Assembly: GCF_000633455.1 (NCBI RefSeq)
Contig: NZ_AYMG01000008.1
Location: 207,439 to 271,438 of the forward strand
Direction of reading: 5' to 3'
Source of the DNA: Pedobacter jeongneungensis
Lineage (GTDB): Bacteria; Bacteroidota; Bacteroidia; Sphingobacteriales; Sphingobacteriaceae
Length of the DNA stretch: 64,000 nucleotides
The notes below the pieces were generated by a model. The model was not told the DNA's origin. It saw only the letters and a program-made list of their open reading frames with translations, and did no database searches. Position numbers and translations under genes: made by a program. Numbering within the stretch: the first letter of the stretch is position 1; every line of letters begins with the position of its first letter. Shown one piece after another: positions 61,342 through 64,000 of the stretch.

Positions 61342-63061
61342 AATTACTGGTGCTCTGTTGTGAATTGTAAATCTGAACATATTCAGGACTGCTTTTCAGC
61401 AATTCCTGGTGGGTTCCTTCTGCAATAATCTCGCCCTGCATCAGCAGGATTACTTTATCATAATGTTCAACAGAAGCTATTTTTTGGGTAATGGAAAGTA
61501 AAGTTAAACCCGGATAATTCTGCTGAATATTCTCCAGAATCCTCTTTTCAGTATTGGTATCAACACGGGCGGTAAAATCATCCAGCAATAAGATCTTCGG
61601 ATTTACAGCCAGTGCACGCGCAAGCATGATCCGCTGTTTTTGTCCACCAGATAAGCTATTTCCCCGTTCAGAAACAATTGTGTTCAATTGATCAGGCAAA
61701 GCATCAACAAAATCTTTCAGCTCGGCTGTGGCAATGGCTTTAGCTAAAGATTCATCCGTAACCGTATCGCTAAAGGCAATGTTCTCCCTGATGCTCATAT
61801 TAAACATAATGCTATCCTGAAAAACAAAACCCACCTGTTGATGAAAATCTTCCTGTTTATATTGTTTAATCTCCTGCCCATCATATAACACCGATCCAGT
61901 ATCAGCATCGATCAAACCTGTTAATATATAAAGCAACTGTGTTTTACCCGCAGCTGTTGGGCCAATAATCGCTGTTTTAGATCCTGCTTTTGCAGAAAAA
62001 GAAACCGACTTTAAAATTGGTTTTTGTCCAAAACTTAAGCTGATTTCTTTCGCTTCCACATCTCCTCTTAATGATGTAGTCAATGTTCCCGGATGGTTAA
62101 TTTCCTTGGCATTCAGCACACTCTCAATCCTTTGATAAGATGCTGTAGCCTGTGCAATGACGTTGCTCATAAAGCCGATTACCAAAATCGGAAATATAAT
62201 CAGTGTGAGATAACTGCTGAAAGCGGTAAATTCTCCCAAGGTCATCGAATTGGTAATCACAAAGTGACCACCCAATACCAAAATACATAATCCAGCTAAA
62301 TTGGCCGTAAAAACAATAACCGGAATCAGCGCTGCAAACATGCGGAGGATAGATATACCTAAATCTCTTGCTTTCGCATTAGCGTCTAAAAACTTGTTGT
62401 ATTCCAGCATCTGCGAATTGATTACGCGGATCAAAGCCGAGCCCATTATACTTTCGCTGATTACCTTGTTGAGCCAATCGATTACTTCCCTGCTCTTTTT
62501 AAAAAGCACCCTTACTTTGCTCAATACATAAAAAAATGCACCGCCTATAATGGGTACAATCGCAATCACACATAATGCCAGTTTCCAGTTAATCATAAGC
62601 AGCAGGATACTGGCCCCAACAATTAAAAAGATAGATGAAGCAATGGAAACAATGGCCTGCGAAACAAACATCTTGATTGAATCGGCATCTGCAGTAAGGT
62701 TGGTAAGCAATTTAGAAGGATTGGCCTGAATAATATAAGCGTGGCTTTGCCTCGAAATCTGATCAGAAAGTTTTGTCCTTAAATCTTTTGCCACACGCTC
62801 TGAAGCATAGGTTTGCACAATACTTTGTAAATAAGTAAAGATAAAAACAAGTACAATAGCCAGCGAAAACTGGAAAAGTATGCTTTTTAAGTCGAAGGTT
62901 TTGTTGGTATAAGAATCGATACCGCTGGCAATAATCTTTGGTAAAAGCAAATTAATGCCATTACTGAGCAGGGCAAATAGGATCAGCAGAAAAATTAAGC
63001 CCCGATAATTTCCAAGTAAACTGAAAATACCTGGCTTTTTGGCTTCTTTGGTTTTTTTCAT
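61325..63061 (-). CDS. ABC exporter half with degenerate ATP site
   Basis: A 578-residue partner of the next gene. It has six helices and an ATPase with Walker A GPTAAGKTQ and canonical signature LSGGQKQRIMLARAL, but Walker B is ILLLDDFTARVD (Asp for the catalytic Glu) and the switch His is Gln (SITQKIAS). These substitutions, together with the partner's ISLGQ, give one consensus and one degenerate site, as in heterodimeric exporters such as TM287/288 and BmrCD. The substrate is unknown. It is first in the two-gene operon. Confidence 0.92.
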   Translation of the reverse strand: MKKTKEAKKPGIFSLLGNYRGLIFLLILFALLSNGINLLLPKIIASGIDSYTNKTFDLKSILFQFSLAIVLVFIFTYLQSIVQTYASERVAKDLRTKLSDQISRQSHAYIIQANPSKLLTNLTADADSIKMFVSQAIVSIASSIFLIVGASILLLMINWKLALCVIAIVPIIGGAFFYVLSKVRVLFKKSREVIDWLNKVISESIMGSALIRVINSQMLEYNKFLDANAKARDLGISILRMFAALIPVIVFTANLAGLCILVLGGHFVITNSMTLGEFTAFSSYLTLIIFPILVIGFMSNVIAQATASYQRIESVLNAKEINHPGTLTTSLRGDVEAKEISLSFGQKPILKSVSFSAKAGSKTAIIGPTAAGKTQLLYILTGLIDADTGSVLYDGQEIKQYKQEDFHQQVGFVFQDSIMFNMSIRENIAFSDTVTDESLAKAIATAELKDFVDALPDQLNTIVSERGNSLSGGQKQRIMLARALAVNPKILLLDDFTARVDTNTEKRILENIQQNYPGLTLLSITQKIASVEHYDKVILLMQGEIIAEGTHQELLKSSPEYVQIYNSQQSTSNYELQS

Positions 63062-63160
63062 ATCAATGAAGATACCTTAAATTGTTGATCCCAAATTTAG
63101 CCGAATTAATTGATATCGTTTGTAAGAAAATTATTGATGAAGAAGGTTTTATTATAAATA

Positions 63161-63191
63161 GGCGAGTAATTAATACATTAAATTACTCGCC
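63161..63191 (-). terminator. Hairpin after the LURP-one-like gene
   Basis: GGCGAGTAATT and AATTACTCGCC form an 11-bp stem with a 9-base loop. On the minus strand it is followed by TATTTATAATAAAA, a weak T run. It lies 43 bases after the stop at 63234. Confidence 0.6.
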
Positions 63192-63233
63192 CACCCAACA
63201 GTTAATCAATTAACCGTTTAAACAATTAACCAG

Positions 63234-63836
63234 CTATTTACTTTCTTTCAAAACCATATCAATCGTAATCGCAGTAGCCACAATCGCAACTTTCTGATTG
63301 CTTTCTGCGTAACTGGGATCAATGGAAACATTGTATTTATCGGCAGTGGTAAAAATTTCTTTCATGGCACCCGCCCATTTTTTGCTGATCTTGCCCATTT
63401 CTGCACCTGCGTTATTGGTGATGGTAAAATTCCAGGCTTTCCAATCGCCGGATATTTTGGCAATTTCTTCTCCTGTTGCCGGACTTGAAATGGTAAACGT
63501 TGGCTTGAAAAATTTAAATTTTTGTTTAATAATGCCCACTTCAACACCAAGCGGATCGGTAACCATAATTTTCGACATCCAGAAGGTCCAGCCCCTTGTA
63601 ATGGTAGCCTGTAACTGATCGTTTGTATCGGTAATTTCAAGTTTAAAGGGCATCATACGTTTATCAATCAATAAAGTTAAAGCCTTTTGCCATCCTGAAA
63701 TGCGCTGTTTAATAATCCCGATCTGAGCGCCCTGATCGTTGTACACCTTGTACTCGTTTGCAAACTTTAAAAAGTTGACTTTCTCATCAATAAAATATTC
63801 GTCGCTTAAAAAAAATGGAGGAATCTGCTTGTTCAT
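63234..63836 (-). CDS. LURP-one/phospholipid-scramblase-like protein
   Basis: A 200-residue protein built of repeated beta strands with one hydrophobic helix at the C-terminus (VAIVATAITIDMVL). Repeating motifs are YKVYNDQGAQIGIIKQR, LEITDTNDQLQATITRGW, IMVTDPLGVEVGIIKQKF, FTISSPATGEEIAKISGDW, and FTITNNAGAEMGKISKKW. This 12-stranded pattern matches the LURP-one/DUF567 (tubby-like, scramblase-like) fold. No enzymatic role is established in bacteria. It is on its own transcript near the ABC pair. Confidence 0.85.
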   Translation of the reverse strand: MNKQIPPFFLSDEYFIDEKVNFLKFANEYKVYNDQGAQIGIIKQRISGWQKALTLLIDKRMMPFKLEITDTNDQLQATITRGWTFWMSKIMVTDPLGVEVGIIKQKFKFFKPTFTISSPATGEEIAKISGDWKAWNFTITNNAGAEMGKISKKWAGAMKEIFTTADKYNVSIDPSYAESNQKVAIVATAITIDMVLKESK

Positions 63837-64000
63837 TCTGTAGATATATTTTTAGGTAAGCCGCTAAAATATATAATTTTTTTTTATTGCCCACACCAAT
63901 GCAGGTTGTCATCCTGAGCCTGTCGAAGGAGCCACAGATGCACAGATTAACAAGGAGGCATTTCTGCAATATGCCAACCAATGAACAAATGACCAGTGAA
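63837..64000. repeat. Right edge: no gene, one short dispersed motif
   Basis: No open frame with coding character is seen up to the edge. It holds GTCATCCTGAGCCTGTCGAA plus GGA (63908-63930), a relative of the motif at 58285-58308. The rest appears to be ordinary intergenic sequence. Confidence 0.45.

Overview
The window reads as chromosomal DNA of a Bacteroidota bacterium of the family Sphingobacteriaceae, most likely Pedobacter or a close relative. The reasons are the AT-rich base use, TAnnTTTG-type promoter boxes, SusC/SusD proteins with a hybrid two-component regulator, a fused alpha/beta E1 dehydrogenase, a tmRNA tag ending in YALAA, and several families of palindromic intergenic repeats. 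No phage, IS element, integrase, tRNA, rRNA or CRISPR array was seen.

Layout. 1-8.6 kb: a cut-off secreted (possibly TPR) protein, the fused E1 enzyme, a DUF1573 protein, an aspartate-type aminotransferase, ssrA (tmRNA), and a TetR regulator with its EmrB/QacA-type exporter and three matching operators. 8.7-23 kb: a GH29 fucosidase, ThuA protein, a PAP2 phosphatase next to an ArnT/PMT-like glycosyltransferase, an esterase, an HxlR/NmrA divergent pair with a candidate operator, a metallophosphoesterase, oxidoreductases, a Crp-family regulator and an ABC exporter. Two nearly identical 82-nt structured elements (15.3 and 18.3 kb) look like paralogous small RNAs or mobile hairpin elements.

23.8-28.3 kb is the most interesting region: an ECF sigma factor and a zinc-binding anti-sigma factor with an RsrA-like Cys/His layout, a periplasmic Met/Lys-rich peptide, a secreted peroxiredoxin-like protein and, divergently, a DUF1223 thioredoxin-fold protein, a membrane cytochrome b and a Tat-exported sulfite-oxidase-family molybdoenzyme beside tatA. 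Three promoters share TGTAAGG[AT]-N14-CGACTAA[AG], one in front of each transcription unit, so the set looks like one ECF regulon. By analogy with the proteobacterial hypochlorite response (sigma factor, Met-rich peptide, YedY/MsrP-type reductase) I propose a periplasmic methionine-based oxidant-scavenging system.

28.8-36.6 kb: a tightly packed ten-gene molybdenum cofactor operon (XdhC, MocA, MoaA, MoeA, TauE/SafE, a Cys-less SUOX-like protein, MoaD, MoeB-rhodanese, MoaE, MoaC-MoaB fusion), which could supply cofactor to the neighbouring molybdoenzyme. 36.9-38.7 kb: small hypothetical genes and a cold-shock protein. 38.8-58.3 kb: a polysaccharide utilisation locus, probably for beta-1,4-galactan or arabinogalactan (GH2, GH5-like, GH53, SusE, SusD, SusC and a hybrid two-component regulator). 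It is bounded and interrupted by repeats: a 6 x 218 bp array, single elements between genes, and a 16 x 105 bp array between susC and the regulator. 58.5-64 kb: an SMP-30-type lactonase, a heterodimeric ABC exporter with one degenerate ATP site, and a LURP-one/scramblase-like protein.
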